This document shows, piece after piece, positions 27,055 through 36,417 of a stretch of DNA of 64,000 nucleotides (the first letter of the stretch is position 1; each line of letters begins with the position of its first letter). The notes under the pieces were generated by a model. That model was given only the letters and a program-made list of their open reading frames with translations, was not told the DNA's origin and did no database searches. Made by a program: the position numbers and the translations under genes. Source of the DNA: Chlamydiales bacterium (lineage in GTDB: Bacteria > Chlamydiota > Chlamydiia > Chlamydiales > JAAKFR01). Location: positions 1 through 64,000 of the forward strand of contig JACKPM010000006.1 in the NCBI GenBank assembly GCA_024233495.1, given 5' to 3'.

Positions 27055-28302
27055 GTGAATCCTGCATCTGCCGTTAGAACAGGGAAAAAACCAGATGAAA
27101 GTTTGACTTATCTGCAATTAGATGCTGCAGCGTCTACCGAGGCTGTTGTTTCCTATCCCCCCCTATCTGAGCTTGTTGCAAGGTATGCGCCGTTTTGGAA
27201 AAATGGGCAGTTTCCAAACATTCCGTTTAATGCTCAAGAGTGTCGCATTGTCTTTGATGCAAACTACGCCAGATGGAAGCATTTTCAGCCTAAAGAAGGG
27301 TTTTACGGCGTCATCACAAAGAGCATTGTACCACCAAAGACGCGGATCTTTGTACGTGCAGATCTCCACGGCGACTTGAAAAGCCTCCTTGAGAACCTTA
27401 AGGAAATGCAAAGAGCAGGGCTTCTCGATGAGAATTTCAAATGTCTTCCAGATGTGCAGATTGTTTTTATGGGAGACTATGTTGACCGTGGCACCTATGG
27501 CATGCAGATTTTACAGATCTTGGCAACTCTACGTCTAGAAAATCCAGATCAGGTGCACCTGATTCGCGGAAATCATGAATACTGTGTAATAAACCTAATG
27601 TATGGCAAGTCTGATTCTTCTCTCATGTCCTTTATTAACGAACGAGCACTTGAGCAGTTCTACAGCACAATGACGCTCACGCACTACATCGCTCAAAAGG
27701 GCGCAAGGCGGCTCGATTATGTACATTTTACACATGGCACCTTTGAACCGCAGTTTGATCCAGCACCCTTTTTAGATGGGGAGGAAAACTTTATTTCTGT
27801 TCCACATAGACCCAAGTTGAGTGAGCGTATTCAAGCGATGAGCGGCCCCGATATTGTCCGCATCAACGAGATTGCAGGTCTCGATGATATGGTTCTAAGA
27901 CCTGAGAATTCAGAAATAACGGCCTACAACTGGGGGGATGTACGAGAATCTACATGGCTATACGACTTGTTTAGTCGTCACTACCATCTTAGCGTGGAAG
28001 ATGTAGCTCTCTATATGCGCCTCTCTTCTACGATGCACAAGGTTAGCATGCTCTTTCGTGGGCATCAACACCTTTTGCAACATAGCACACATGAAGGAAA
28101 AGTGATCATTTCGACGCTCCCTGTGGGCATGGATAGCTGTAAAATGTACCAAGAAAGATTTTCCGGTCAAGTGGACCGCGCCTATATTTTGGAGACAGCG
28201 CCTGAGGTGCGCTCATGGACTAAGCGCGCAATCACCCGCCCTCCTGGCAGCGATGTATCAACCATATCAGAGCCAATTCAAATCCACGATTCTGCTGTTT
28301 AA
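27055..28302 (+). CDS. PPP-family Ser/Thr protein phosphatase-like protein
   Basis: Metallophosphoesterase with the signature of eukaryotic PP1/PP2A-type enzymes: RADLHGD (metal ligands), GDYVDRG and RGNHEY in order with normal spacing (about residues 101-180), then C-terminal metal histidines in the HFTHGT region and the RGHQH motif near residue 340. A candidate to act on phosphoproteins, perhaps host ones. The open frame begins with a GTG at 27055 that has no ribosome-binding site. This suggests it is normally the C-terminal part of a fusion with the membrane segment at 26735, from which it is separated by the C tract. In the present state it may be off. Confidence 0.82.
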   Translation: MNPASAVRTGKKPDESLTYLQLDAAASTEAVVSYPPLSELVARYAPFWKNGQFPNIPFNAQECRIVFDANYARWKHFQPKEGFYGVITKSIVPPKTRIFVRADLHGDLKSLLENLKEMQRAGLLDENFKCLPDVQIVFMGDYVDRGTYGMQILQILATLRLENPDQVHLIRGNHEYCVINLMYGKSDSSLMSFINERALEQFYSTMTLTHYIAQKGARRLDYVHFTHGTFEPQFDPAPFLDGEENFISVPHRPKLSERIQAMSGPDIVRINEIAGLDDMVLRPENSEITAYNWGDVRESTWLYDLFSRHYHLSVEDVALYMRLSSTMHKVSMLFRGHQHLLQHSTHEGKVIISTLPVGMDSCKMYQERFSGQVDRAYILETAPEVRSWTKRAITRPPGSDVSTISEPIQIHDSAV

Positions 28303-28342
28303 ACGTGAGTTCGACGGTGCAGTCAACTGAGATCCCAAGATA

Positions 28343-28496
28343 TAGTCAAATCGGTTGAAAATTTTACAAATTCGTGGCAGATAGCAAAGCCAAAGTAAGC
28401 GCAAAGTTCGACTTAGACCATTTATGGTCTATGAGAACGAGCACGATCTTTGGTGAAGCCAAATGGTATGAATTTGTAAAATTTGACGACACCATC
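28343..28496. repeat. Hybrid MITE: MITE B body with MITE A right end
   Basis: The left end and centre are MITE B (TAGTCAAATCGGTTGAAAAT; inner palindrome TAGACCATTTATGGTCTA). The last 20 bases are the right terminus of MITE A (GACGACACCATC), and the switch occurs at the shared AAAATTT. TA flanks both sides (28341-28342, 28497-28498). It lies between the phosphatase and the histidine kinase genes. Confidence 0.85.
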
Positions 28497-28508
28497 TAAA
28501 TAACCTCT

Positions 28509-30335
28509 CTATTTTTTGATAGGGAGGGTGAAAGAGAAAGTAGTGCCTGTTGTCTCATCCGACTCCACAGCAATCTCCCCACCATGCGCTTCAACAATCA
28601 TACGCGCAATCATAAGACCAAGCCCAGTACCTGGAATCCTCTTTTCTTTGTGCTGCTCTAGCCGCACAAATCTACGGAAGAGCTTCTCTTGATCTTCCTT
28701 AGAAATTCCCTTTCCCATGTTATGTACCTGGACCTTCGTACAATGCTCCAGCACCGAAGTGCGAATGGTCACCTTCCCCTTCTCTCCATATTTGAGTGCG
28801 TTTGAGATCAAATTGACCATCACTTGAATCAAACGATCTCGATCAGCAAACACTTCAGGAATGTTTGGGTCTAGGTGTTGATCTAAGAAGAGCCCTTTCT
28901 CTGCTGCTTGCCGGATAAGCATCTCACAGCTATCTTTAACAATAGCATTGAGATTACACCCAACCATATTGAAGCGGAGCGCCTGCTGCTCTAAACTTCG
29001 GAGTTGAAGGAGATCTTGTGCAATCACATAAAGCCTCTTTGAGTTAGCGAGCGCAATATTGAGAAGCTTTTTTTGCTCCTCATCTTGCGAATAATCCAAA
29101 GCCCCCGAAACTCCCTCTTGAATGGGGGTAATCGGTCCTCTAAGTTCATGCACAATAATATCGAGGAATGTTCTCAGCTGATCCTCAGCTGCTTCCCGCC
29201 TTTTCACCTCAGCATTGAGCGCTGCAACCGATGTAGCAGAAGCACGTAACTCCTCAAGCATGTCAGATAAAGAGTGGGAGAGCGATCCAAACTCATCTTT
29301 TCTATCCATCTTCACAGCCATCTCGAGATTCCCTTTCGACACCTCTTCCATCGTAGCGCTCAACTGCCGAATGGGGCTTGTGAAGGCGCGCGAAAGCCAA
29401 AAGGCAACCCCCATCGTAATCAAGACCGTAGCAAGTCCAATCGTAATAATCAAAATGCGCAACGCTTGCACACTCGCTGTTGCCTCCGCGTAGTCACGCT
29501 TCACAACCATTCCCAAGTCGAGGTAGGGAAAGTAGTCCCAAACTGCTATGATCTTCACGCCACGGTAGTCGATTGAGGTTCCCAATCCCCTCTTTCCCTG
29601 CACAGCATTCTGCATCGGCAAGGCAAGTCCTGATCCCATTTCAATTGAGAAAAAATCTTGCGGCGCATGCCGTGTAGGAATCACAAAATCGATGTAGCTC
29701 CCCCTTCTTTGCCCTACCAAAAATTCCCCTGTCTCTCTCAATCCCGTATAGTCGAGAAAGAATCTATACAACTTATCTGGGGGAGCTTGAAAAGCAACTA
29801 CCCCTACAATCTTTTGTTCAGAAAAAATAGGAGAGCTCACCGTGACAACCATCTTCCCACTTTCTGGACTCTGCTCCAAATGTGAAGTGTTGGGCGTCAG
29901 AAGAAGGGAAGATCTTTGAAAGGCAAGTGGCAGCTCTGGATTTTTGCTCTTTCCAACCAAGAGTCCCTCAATCTCCCGCTCCTTAGCGCAGTAGATGACC
30001 ACTCCCTGTTGGTTGATTACTGTGATCCCTTCCACATTGTAGATTTGCTCTAAATGATAGAAGAACTGGTTGACTTTCTCATCTTTCGATTGCGCTTTCC
30101 CCTCTACAAGTTCGAGCAAAACTTGAGAGTGCGCGATGAGCACGGCTTCTTTCTCCTTTGTCTCAAAGTAGTTTCTCAATTCGACAACTTTCTCACCGCT
30201 CAGCTCACGTAGATCTTGAGTCTCCTCCCGCAAAATCGCTTGAGAATGGTTCTGATAGATAAAAAGCGCAAAAACTCCCAGAGGAATGAGTGAGAGACAG
30301 AGGAAGGTAATAAGCAGCTTGGGCAGGAATTTCAT
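28509..30335 (-). CDS. Membrane sensor histidine kinase
   Basis: About 608 residues from the ATG at 30335 (MKFLPKLLITFL), chosen because it follows the stop of the upstream gene by two bases; the longer frame to 30395 runs inside that gene. Layout: a membrane helix, a large extracytoplasmic Cache-like sensor, a second helix, a HAMP segment (SRAFTSPIRQLSATMEEVSKGN), a HisKA phosphoacceptor (FLDIIVHELRGPITP) and a HATPase domain with LISNALKYGEKG, NMGKGIS and GTGLGLMIARM. It is the downstream partner of a binding protein gene. No response regulator is visible within the window. Confidence 0.92.
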   Translation of the reverse strand: MKFLPKLLITFLCLSLIPLGVFALFIYQNHSQAILREETQDLRELSGEKVVELRNYFETKEKEAVLIAHSQVLLELVEGKAQSKDEKVNQFFYHLEQIYNVEGITVINQQGVVIYCAKEREIEGLLVGKSKNPELPLAFQRSSLLLTPNTSHLEQSPESGKMVVTVSSPIFSEQKIVGVVAFQAPPDKLYRFFLDYTGLRETGEFLVGQRRGSYIDFVIPTRHAPQDFFSIEMGSGLALPMQNAVQGKRGLGTSIDYRGVKIIAVWDYFPYLDLGMVVKRDYAEATASVQALRILIITIGLATVLITMGVAFWLSRAFTSPIRQLSATMEEVSKGNLEMAVKMDRKDEFGSLSHSLSDMLEELRASATSVAALNAEVKRREAAEDQLRTFLDIIVHELRGPITPIQEGVSGALDYSQDEEQKKLLNIALANSKRLYVIAQDLLQLRSLEQQALRFNMVGCNLNAIVKDSCEMLIRQAAEKGLFLDQHLDPNIPEVFADRDRLIQVMVNLISNALKYGEKGKVTIRTSVLEHCTKVQVHNMGKGISKEDQEKLFRRFVRLEQHKEKRIPGTGLGLMIARMIVEAHGGEIAVESDETTGTTFSFTLPIKK

Positions 30336-30337
30336 GT

Positions 30338-31525
30338 CTAGTACACCTCGAAGAAGAAGAAAAGGCTTGGCCGCATCGGCTTGTTTGAGCTCCAAACCTC
30401 TTCAACACCCTTCCTCTCCTTAAGGCGCACAACACGCACCGTTTTCCATAGGTGATTATTTTGGGGCTCAACATAAACAATCCCCTCAGGCGCCTGCAGC
30501 GCTTGCCCTCGGATATTGCTTTTAACGATCTGTGAATCAGCCGTGTGCATCTGTCTCACCACTTGTGCCCACAAGTATACGCCAACATAGGAGGACTCCA
30601 TCAACTCAGAGATTGGTTGCTCCCCATATTTTTGATGAAATGCCGAAACAAAGAGTTGATTTGTCTCATCTGGCAACTCTTCATAATATGAACAGACAAA
30701 ATAGCTGTTATTTTCTTCTGCCTCTAGGACACACTCTGTTTGCACATACATCACGGGCGTCTGCCCAAAAGAGATATTCTCCTCCTGCATCTGGGTGCGT
30801 AACTTCCTATTGCCCATACAGTCAAGAAGATTAAGGACTACATCTGGCTTCTCTTTTTCAATCTGCTTCAGAATTTCTTTGGGAGAAAGCTGCTCTACGT
30901 CGACTTTCGCGATAATCTCCCCTCCGCAGACATGCGCTACATCTGTGATTAACTCATCAGCTCTCTTAGAGAAATAACTTTTAGAGAGTATGACCATGAT
31001 CTTCTTTCCAAAAGATTGCACACTCCATGTGATGGCAGGAACAAGTCTTTGGTTATCAGCAGCACCGGTAGAAATCACTGATGGAGAATCTTCAATGCCC
31101 TCTCCGACAGCGGGGGAAATAAGAAGATTGCTGTGATCTTCAATCGCCCCCTGAATCGCAAGGCGACTCACACTATTCCAGCCACCAAAGATCACAGGCA
31201 CTTTGTGCTTCACGATCAGCTCTTTGGTAGCATTGAGGTATCCTTCTTCAGAGGATCTTGCATCGACTAGAATTGGTTTGAGCTTTCTTCCTCTAATGCC
31301 ACCCTTGGCGTTGATCTCTTCAATGGCAAGAAGCGTTGCTTGGATTGCGGGCTTCTCCATCTGAGCCCACTCCCCTGTTTGGGAGTAGAGGACGCCCACT
31401 GGAATCTTTCCTGGCTTTCCCTCAATGGAAAAAAACAAGACGAATACAAGCACCACAACAACCGCTGCAGCAGATCCGATATAAATCCACCCTTTTCTAA
31501 AAGATGAATTTGTTCCAGTTGCCAT
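30338..31525 (-). CDS. Membrane-anchored periplasmic binding protein (AmiC/UrtA-like)
   Basis: Type 1 periplasmic-binding fold protein of the branched-chain amino acid/urea/amide group, about 395 residues. It has an N-terminal membrane anchor (residues about 13-35) and then PVGVLYSQTGEWAQMEKP, EEINAKGGIRGRKL and VPVIFGGWNSVSRLA. ATG at 31525 has AAGGAG 5 bases upstream; a longer frame to 31570 lies within the next gene. No ABC permease or ATPase genes lie nearby. Its tight linkage to a sensor kinase suggests it senses a ligand for signalling rather than transport. Confidence 0.82.
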   Translation of the reverse strand: MATGTNSSFRKGWIYIGSAAAVVVVLVFVLFFSIEGKPGKIPVGVLYSQTGEWAQMEKPAIQATLLAIEEINAKGGIRGRKLKPILVDARSSEEGYLNATKELIVKHKVPVIFGGWNSVSRLAIQGAIEDHSNLLISPAVGEGIEDSPSVISTGAADNQRLVPAITWSVQSFGKKIMVILSKSYFSKRADELITDVAHVCGGEIIAKVDVEQLSPKEILKQIEKEKPDVVLNLLDCMGNRKLRTQMQEENISFGQTPVMYVQTECVLEAEENNSYFVCSYYEELPDETNQLFVSAFHQKYGEQPISELMESSYVGVYLWAQVVRQMHTADSQIVKSNIRGQALQAPEGIVYVEPQNNHLWKTVRVVRLKERKGVEEVWSSNKPMRPSLFFFFEVY

Positions 31526-32819
31526 AGCTCTCCTTAATGCGCGCTCCCTTGAAGAGAGAGAGCAGAGCAATCACGCCTCCAAAAATCGCGGCAATGACGA
31601 TTTGCCACACTCCACCTCCAGAAAAGATGCAAGAAGCGATAATGAGCCATGCGCACAGAGCAAGGTTGCAAAAGCGCAGCGCACGCGCCACTTCTGCAAA
31701 TGAGATGATGGAGCAAACCACGATGAGCGCTCCCATTACATCGACGTTGTCAGAAAGAATGCCCGAGAAGCCCATGAGGTTATTGGCAAAAAGAAGCCAC
31801 ATCCCCAAAAGCGCTGTAATGACGAGATTCCACGGAAGAGTCGCTCCCCAGACCATTGCACAAAGGAAATTCACCACCCCAGTATTTACAGGAGGTGTAC
31901 GTGCATCTACTTCATCTTTCGTATACTCTGACCCTTTGAAAAAGGTGCGCCAAAACGGTTTTCCCTCTTTCACTGATTGGTGCAGGTATTGACAAACAGC
32001 GAGCACCTCATCCACCTCCAGGGCAAGCATGATGAGCATACAGCAGGCGATGATCAAGCAGAGGAAGCACCATGCGCCTACCAAAATTGGCTGACTCATC
32101 ACAAGCACAATCGACACAAAGCCAAGAGGAACCACCAGAAAACCAAATGCCACTACAAGCCACGGCATAGTGTGCCACCTTCTCACACCTCCCTTGGCGC
32201 CCATAATCGCTTCGAGCGAATATGCCAAAGCACCCAATCCCGCATCGGGAACAGGGAAATTATGTGCCACCATTGAGGTAATCACCTTCTCTGTTCCTCC
32301 CCCAATGGGACTCCACACATAATCTGTGTAATGAAGCTGATACGCAGCAAGATAGCGCGCGACAAACCAACCCACCGTCCCGAAGAAAATAACAGGGATG
32401 CGCTGCTGCCACGACGAAGGATTATACGTCCATCCCTTCGGAATTTGAGGTCCAACTTCAAACTCTTTGGGTCTTAGAGGCACAAGCACACAGAAAGCAA
32501 TTGCCAAGACACCGATCAAGGTGTCATTTACATAGATAACTGGATCATGGGCCCAAAACCACAGAGGGGCGAATTGGAGCCAAATCCCTACAAGACACCC
32601 ACCCCAAATCCATGAGCGGCAACGAAAGGCCATCGAAATGAGACCAAAGAAGATCAAAAGAATACCACTCACCCAATCGCTATAGCCCAAGGGCTGATTG
32701 TCATACCCAAAGCTTTCTGGGCATGTGAGAAGCCACACTCCCAAGAAGATGGTCCCAAAGCGCGTCCACATCATCTTGTTGTGAAAGCGTTTCTCAATGT
32801 CTACAACATTTGCATCCAT
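31497..32819 (-). CDS. Multi-spanning SPW/VKOR-like membrane protein
   Basis: 440 residues with about ten to twelve hydrophobic segments. The N- and C-terminal parts look like SPW repeats (FGTIFLGVWLLTCPESFGY; LLGMWLLFANNLMGF). The middle part (VPDAGLGALAYSLEAIMG, then QPILVGAWCFLCLI with a CxxC) resembles vitamin K epoxide reductase-like redox proteins. A role in membrane redox is inferred. Its start lies within the end of the epimerase gene and its stop within the start of the binding-protein gene, so the four genes 33885-28509 seem to be one transcription unit. Confidence 0.7.
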   Translation of the reverse strand: MDANVVDIEKRFHNKMMWTRFGTIFLGVWLLTCPESFGYDNQPLGYSDWVSGILLIFFGLISMAFRCRSWIWGGCLVGIWLQFAPLWFWAHDPVIYVNDTLIGVLAIAFCVLVPLRPKEFEVGPQIPKGWTYNPSSWQQRIPVIFFGTVGWFVARYLAAYQLHYTDYVWSPIGGGTEKVITSMVAHNFPVPDAGLGALAYSLEAIMGAKGGVRRWHTMPWLVVAFGFLVVPLGFVSIVLVMSQPILVGAWCFLCLIIACCMLIMLALEVDEVLAVCQYLHQSVKEGKPFWRTFFKGSEYTKDEVDARTPPVNTGVVNFLCAMVWGATLPWNLVITALLGMWLLFANNLMGFSGILSDNVDVMGALIVVCSIISFAEVARALRFCNLALCAWLIIASCIFSGGGVWQIVIAAIFGGVIALLSLFKGARIKESYGNWNKFIF

Positions 32820-33885
32820 GTTTTTTCACCTTTTTAGGGACAGGAATGCCGTGCCGCTTGTACCACGCCACAGGATCCTTTTTTAAGTTCTCTACCATTG
32901 CTGGTAGCGCTTTGCGCAAATTGTGCTTCGGCTCCCACCCAAGCACTTTGCGCGCCTTATCCATCGTAAACTCGTAGTTGTCATCTGCCAAATCCACCAT
33001 CCACGGCTTGATAAAAGGTGGAGGACCAAAAGGGTTAAGGTTCTGCACAAAGGCGCCAAACTTCGCAATTGCCTTTGGTAGATAAAACATTGGATACTTT
33101 TTCGAGCCATGCACTAACCGCCCTATCTCAGTTTGGAGATCGCGATACGTAATCGAATCCTCCTCACAACAAAGCAGCGTAAGATCTTTCGGAATCTCTT
33201 TTCGCTTCTCAATGAGCAACATGATTTGATCCATCAAGTCATCAAAGTGTGTGTAGGGAACACCATTGTTCCAGTTACCTGGGAATACAACACTTGCAAG
33301 CTGCTTTTCATAGATGCGAGCGATATGCTGGGAGATCGGAACACAGTTACACTCATGGTCGTAACACCCACCAATTCTTAAAATAACACTCGGCACATCC
33401 CCTTTGTGCTCATGCAATAGATGCTCTGTACGCACCTTAGAGGCAGGATAGTGCCACTTTCCTTCAATGTGAGACTCTTCATTTTGAATCACTCCCCGCT
33501 TCGATGGGTCGTGCACAAGCATCGTGCTCGTGAAAATAAACTGTTCTGTATCAAACTTTTTCGCCTCATCAAGCAAACGACGCGTCCCTTGCACTGTGAT
33601 CTTGTCGTACAATTCAAGATTCTGACCTGTAAAGCTATAGAAAGCAGCAAGGTGAACAATTGAGGCGATCTTATTTCCATAGGCGTAGCGCACGCGGTCA
33701 AAGGCGCGCGTAACACTTTCATCGGATGAGAGATCTACAAAAACAAACTCCATTTCAGGATAGGGGCACGTTGCGCCCATAAAGTCCATCCCGATTGGTT
33801 GATAGCGCTCTTTAAGTCTTTGAATAACACGTGTTCCGATTCGGCCACTACTTCCTGTGACCACAACAACTTCTTTTTCCCCCAT
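32794..33885 (-). CDS. NAD-dependent epimerase/dehydratase family protein
   Basis: Short-chain dehydrogenase/reductase of the extended (epimerase) type, about 363 residues from the ATG at 33885, which has AGAGGTG 6 bases upstream. The NAD-binding motif TGSSGRIG is at the N-terminus, and a YPASKVRTE active-site segment (YxxxK) follows. The C-terminus is basic and cysteine-rich (KKHGCKCC). The substrate is unknown. Linkage with an SPW/VKOR-type membrane protein points to an envelope or redox role. Confidence 0.82.
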   Translation of the reverse strand: MGEKEVVVVTGSSGRIGTRVIQRLKERYQPIGMDFMGATCPYPEMEFVFVDLSSDESVTRAFDRVRYAYGNKIASIVHLAAFYSFTGQNLELYDKITVQGTRRLLDEAKKFDTEQFIFTSTMLVHDPSKRGVIQNEESHIEGKWHYPASKVRTEHLLHEHKGDVPSVILRIGGCYDHECNCVPISQHIARIYEKQLASVVFPGNWNNGVPYTHFDDLMDQIMLLIEKRKEIPKDLTLLCCEEDSITYRDLQTEIGRLVHGSKKYPMFYLPKAIAKFGAFVQNLNPFGPPPFIKPWMVDLADDNYEFTMDKARKVLGWEPKHNLRKALPAMVENLKKDPVAWYKRHGIPVPKKVKKHGCKCCRH

Positions 33886-33964
33886 AAAACACCTCTTTTG
33901 TATTAGAGTAACACGATTGCAAATAATCATATAATTAATTTTTTGATTTAGATATGATGGAGAT

Positions 33965-34333
33965 ATGCGTTTTTGGGCAGTTATTTTTGCGGTAGTATTT
34001 CTTATCTTTGGCTTTTTGGGATTTAACTCAAACTGGCTGATCGATGGAAAATTGTTTGGTCTTTTCGTTGTGAACCTATGGCTTAATATCCTTTATTTAT
34101 TTGTAGGAGGTTTTGCTGTCTTGATTTGCTTCACAAGCCGCAACTCGATGCGCCTCTATTTTCAAGTTGTCGGCATTATCTTTGGATTGATTGCGATTGG
34201 GGGTTTTATTTTGCTTGATAGGGAAATGTTATTCTTCCTCGCCAACAACAGCAACAACACGTGGTTTTCGGTTTGTGTTGCCGTCATCGCGTTAATTTTA
34301 GGGTTTAGTGTAGGAGCTAAGAAGACATCATGA
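33965..34333 (+). CDS. DUF4383-type small membrane protein
   Basis: 122 residues with four hydrophobic segments. The pattern FGFLGFNSNWLIDGKLFGLFVVNLWLNILYLFVG resembles DUF4383 proteins, whose function is unknown. A GATGGAGAT stretch lies just before the ATG. The stop overlaps the transketolase start (ATGA), suggesting coupled translation. Confidence 0.7.
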   Translation: MRFWAVIFAVVFLIFGFLGFNSNWLIDGKLFGLFVVNLWLNILYLFVGGFAVLICFTSRNSMRLYFQVVGIIFGLIAIGGFILLDREMLFFLANNSNNTWFSVCVAVIALILGFSVGAKKTS

Positions 34334-36417
34334 GCGAACTTAAAGATATGGGTCACAGCAAAGAAGAGTTCAAAAGGGATGAGCTTTGTATCAACACGAT
34401 GCGCACATTAGCAATTGATGCAGTGCAAGCGGCGAAGTCTGGTCACCCTGGCACTCCTATGGGCTTAGCTCCTGTTGCCTACGCTTTGTGGCAGCGCTAT
34501 TTACGTTTTGATCCATCAGATCCCATTTGGCCCAACCGCGACCGCTTTGTCCTTTCAGGAGGGCACGCTTCAATGCTTCTCTATTCTCTGCTTCATCTCA
34601 CTGAAGTGAAAGCAGTAAATGAAAAATACGAAACTTTGGGCAGCCCATCTGTCACGCTCGATGACATTAAAAAATTTCGGCAGCTAGATAGCAAGTGCCC
34701 AGGCCACCCCGAGTATCGGTGGACTTCTGGAATTGAGACTACAACCGGCCCTCTTGGACAAGGCGTTGCAAATAGCGTAGGAATGGCAATTGCAAGCCAA
34801 TGGATGGCAGCGCATTTTAACCGCCCTGACTTTGAAATGTTCAACTACAACGTGTACGTCACATGTGGTGATGGAGATATGATGGAAGGGGTCTCCAGTG
34901 AAGCAGCATCATTAGCCGGCCATCTTCGCCTCCCAAACCTCTGCTGGATTTATGACAATAACCACATCACGATTGAGGGGACAACTGAGCTTGCTTTCAC
35001 AGAAGATGTGGCAGCGCGTTTTATGAGCTATGGATGGAATGTGTTGCGTGTAAGCGATGCTAATGACCTCAACATGGTAGGCAAAGCATTTGAGATCTTC
35101 CACCACACAACAGACCGCCCTACACTCATTATCGTAGACAGCCACATTGGCTATGGCTCTCCTCACAAACAAGATAGCTCTTCGGCGCACGGCGAGCCAC
35201 TAGGTGAAGAGGAAGTACGCCTAACAAAGAGAAATTATGGCTGGCCTGAAGATGCACAGTTTTTGGTGCCCCCCGAAGTGTATGACCACTTCCGTGCTGG
35301 AATTGGAAAACGGGGAAAAACGCAAAGAGAAGAGTGGCTAGAACTCTTTAACCGCTATAAGGGCAAGTTTCCAGAGCTTGCGGACCATCTCTTTAAAATG
35401 CAGCATAGACAACTTCCAGAAGGGTGGGATAAAGGAATTCAAGCCTTCCCTCCTGATGAGAAAGGGATGGCAACGCGCGCCTCTTCTGGAAAGGTACTCA
35501 ACAACATCGCACCCAATTTGCCCTGGCTCATTGGAGGAGCTGCTGACCTCTCCCCTTCTACAAAAACACACATGGAAGGGATGGGAGACTTTGAGCCAGA
35601 GCACTATGAAGGGCGCAACTTTCACTTTGGCATTCGCGAGCATGCGATGGGTTCTATCCTAAATGGCCTTGCTCTCTCCAAGATCCGCCCCTTTGGCTCG
35701 GGCTTCCTTATCTTTAGCGACTACTGCCGCCCCACAATTCGCCTTGCTGCTATCATGGAGATTCCGGTCATCTACATCTTTACCCACGACTCTATTGGTG
35801 TGGGCGAAGATGGCCCTACCCACCAACCTGTAGAGCATCTCGCAAGCTTGCGTGCAATTCCAGGCGTTACAATCATTCGCCCTTGCGATGCAAATGAAGT
35901 GAATGAGATGTGGCGCTACACACTTGAGCATCAGCATGAACCTACCATCTTTGTACTCTCAAGACAAGATCTCCCCACTTTTGATCGTACTAAATATGGA
36001 TCAGAGAAAGGGTTGCACAAAGGAGCCTACATACTTGCAGATGCTCCAGATAAGAATCCTGATGTGATTTTGATTGGAACAGGGAGTGAAGTAGCGCTCT
36101 GTGTACAGGCACACGATCAACTCACAAAAGAGGGCATCAAGTGCCGTGTTGTGAGCATGCCCTCATGGGAGATCTTTGAAAAGCAAGACCAAGCGTACCG
36201 CGACCAAGTGCTCCCTCCCCATGTTAAGGCGCGTGTTTCTGTTGAACAAGCGGCTACTTTTGGCTGGGAACGCTATGTGGGTAGTGAAGGGCGCATCATT
36301 GGGATGGAAACATTTGGCGCCTCTGCGCCTCTACAAGCGCTCTTGAAAAAGTTTGGCTTTACGGCTGATCATGTGGTATTACAGGCGAAGGAACTTCTCC
36401 AAACCGTGAAACATTGA
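34330..36417 (+). CDS. tkt: Transketolase
   Basis: Thiamine-diphosphate enzyme of the non-oxidative pentose phosphate pathway, 695 residues. The N-terminal HPGTPMGLAPVAYALW and LSGGHASMLLYSLLHL carry active-site histidines. The TPP-binding motif is GDGDMMEGVSSEAASLAGH...NN, and the pyrimidine domain has FGIREHAMG and HDSIGVGEDGPTHQP. It overlaps a small membrane gene upstream and a GGQ protein downstream by 4 bases each. Confidence 0.97.
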   Translation: MSELKDMGHSKEEFKRDELCINTMRTLAIDAVQAAKSGHPGTPMGLAPVAYALWQRYLRFDPSDPIWPNRDRFVLSGGHASMLLYSLLHLTEVKAVNEKYETLGSPSVTLDDIKKFRQLDSKCPGHPEYRWTSGIETTTGPLGQGVANSVGMAIASQWMAAHFNRPDFEMFNYNVYVTCGDGDMMEGVSSEAASLAGHLRLPNLCWIYDNNHITIEGTTELAFTEDVAARFMSYGWNVLRVSDANDLNMVGKAFEIFHHTTDRPTLIIVDSHIGYGSPHKQDSSSAHGEPLGEEEVRLTKRNYGWPEDAQFLVPPEVYDHFRAGIGKRGKTQREEWLELFNRYKGKFPELADHLFKMQHRQLPEGWDKGIQAFPPDEKGMATRASSGKVLNNIAPNLPWLIGGAADLSPSTKTHMEGMGDFEPEHYEGRNFHFGIREHAMGSILNGLALSKIRPFGSGFLIFSDYCRPTIRLAAIMEIPVIYIFTHDSIGVGEDGPTHQPVEHLASLRAIPGVTIIRPCDANEVNEMWRYTLEHQHEPTIFVLSRQDLPTFDRTKYGSEKGLHKGAYILADAPDKNPDVILIGTGSEVALCVQAHDQLTKEGIKCRVVSMPSWEIFEKQDQAYRDQVLPPHVKARVSVEQAATFGWERYVGSEGRIIGMETFGASAPLQALLKKFGFTADHVVLQAKELLQTVKH

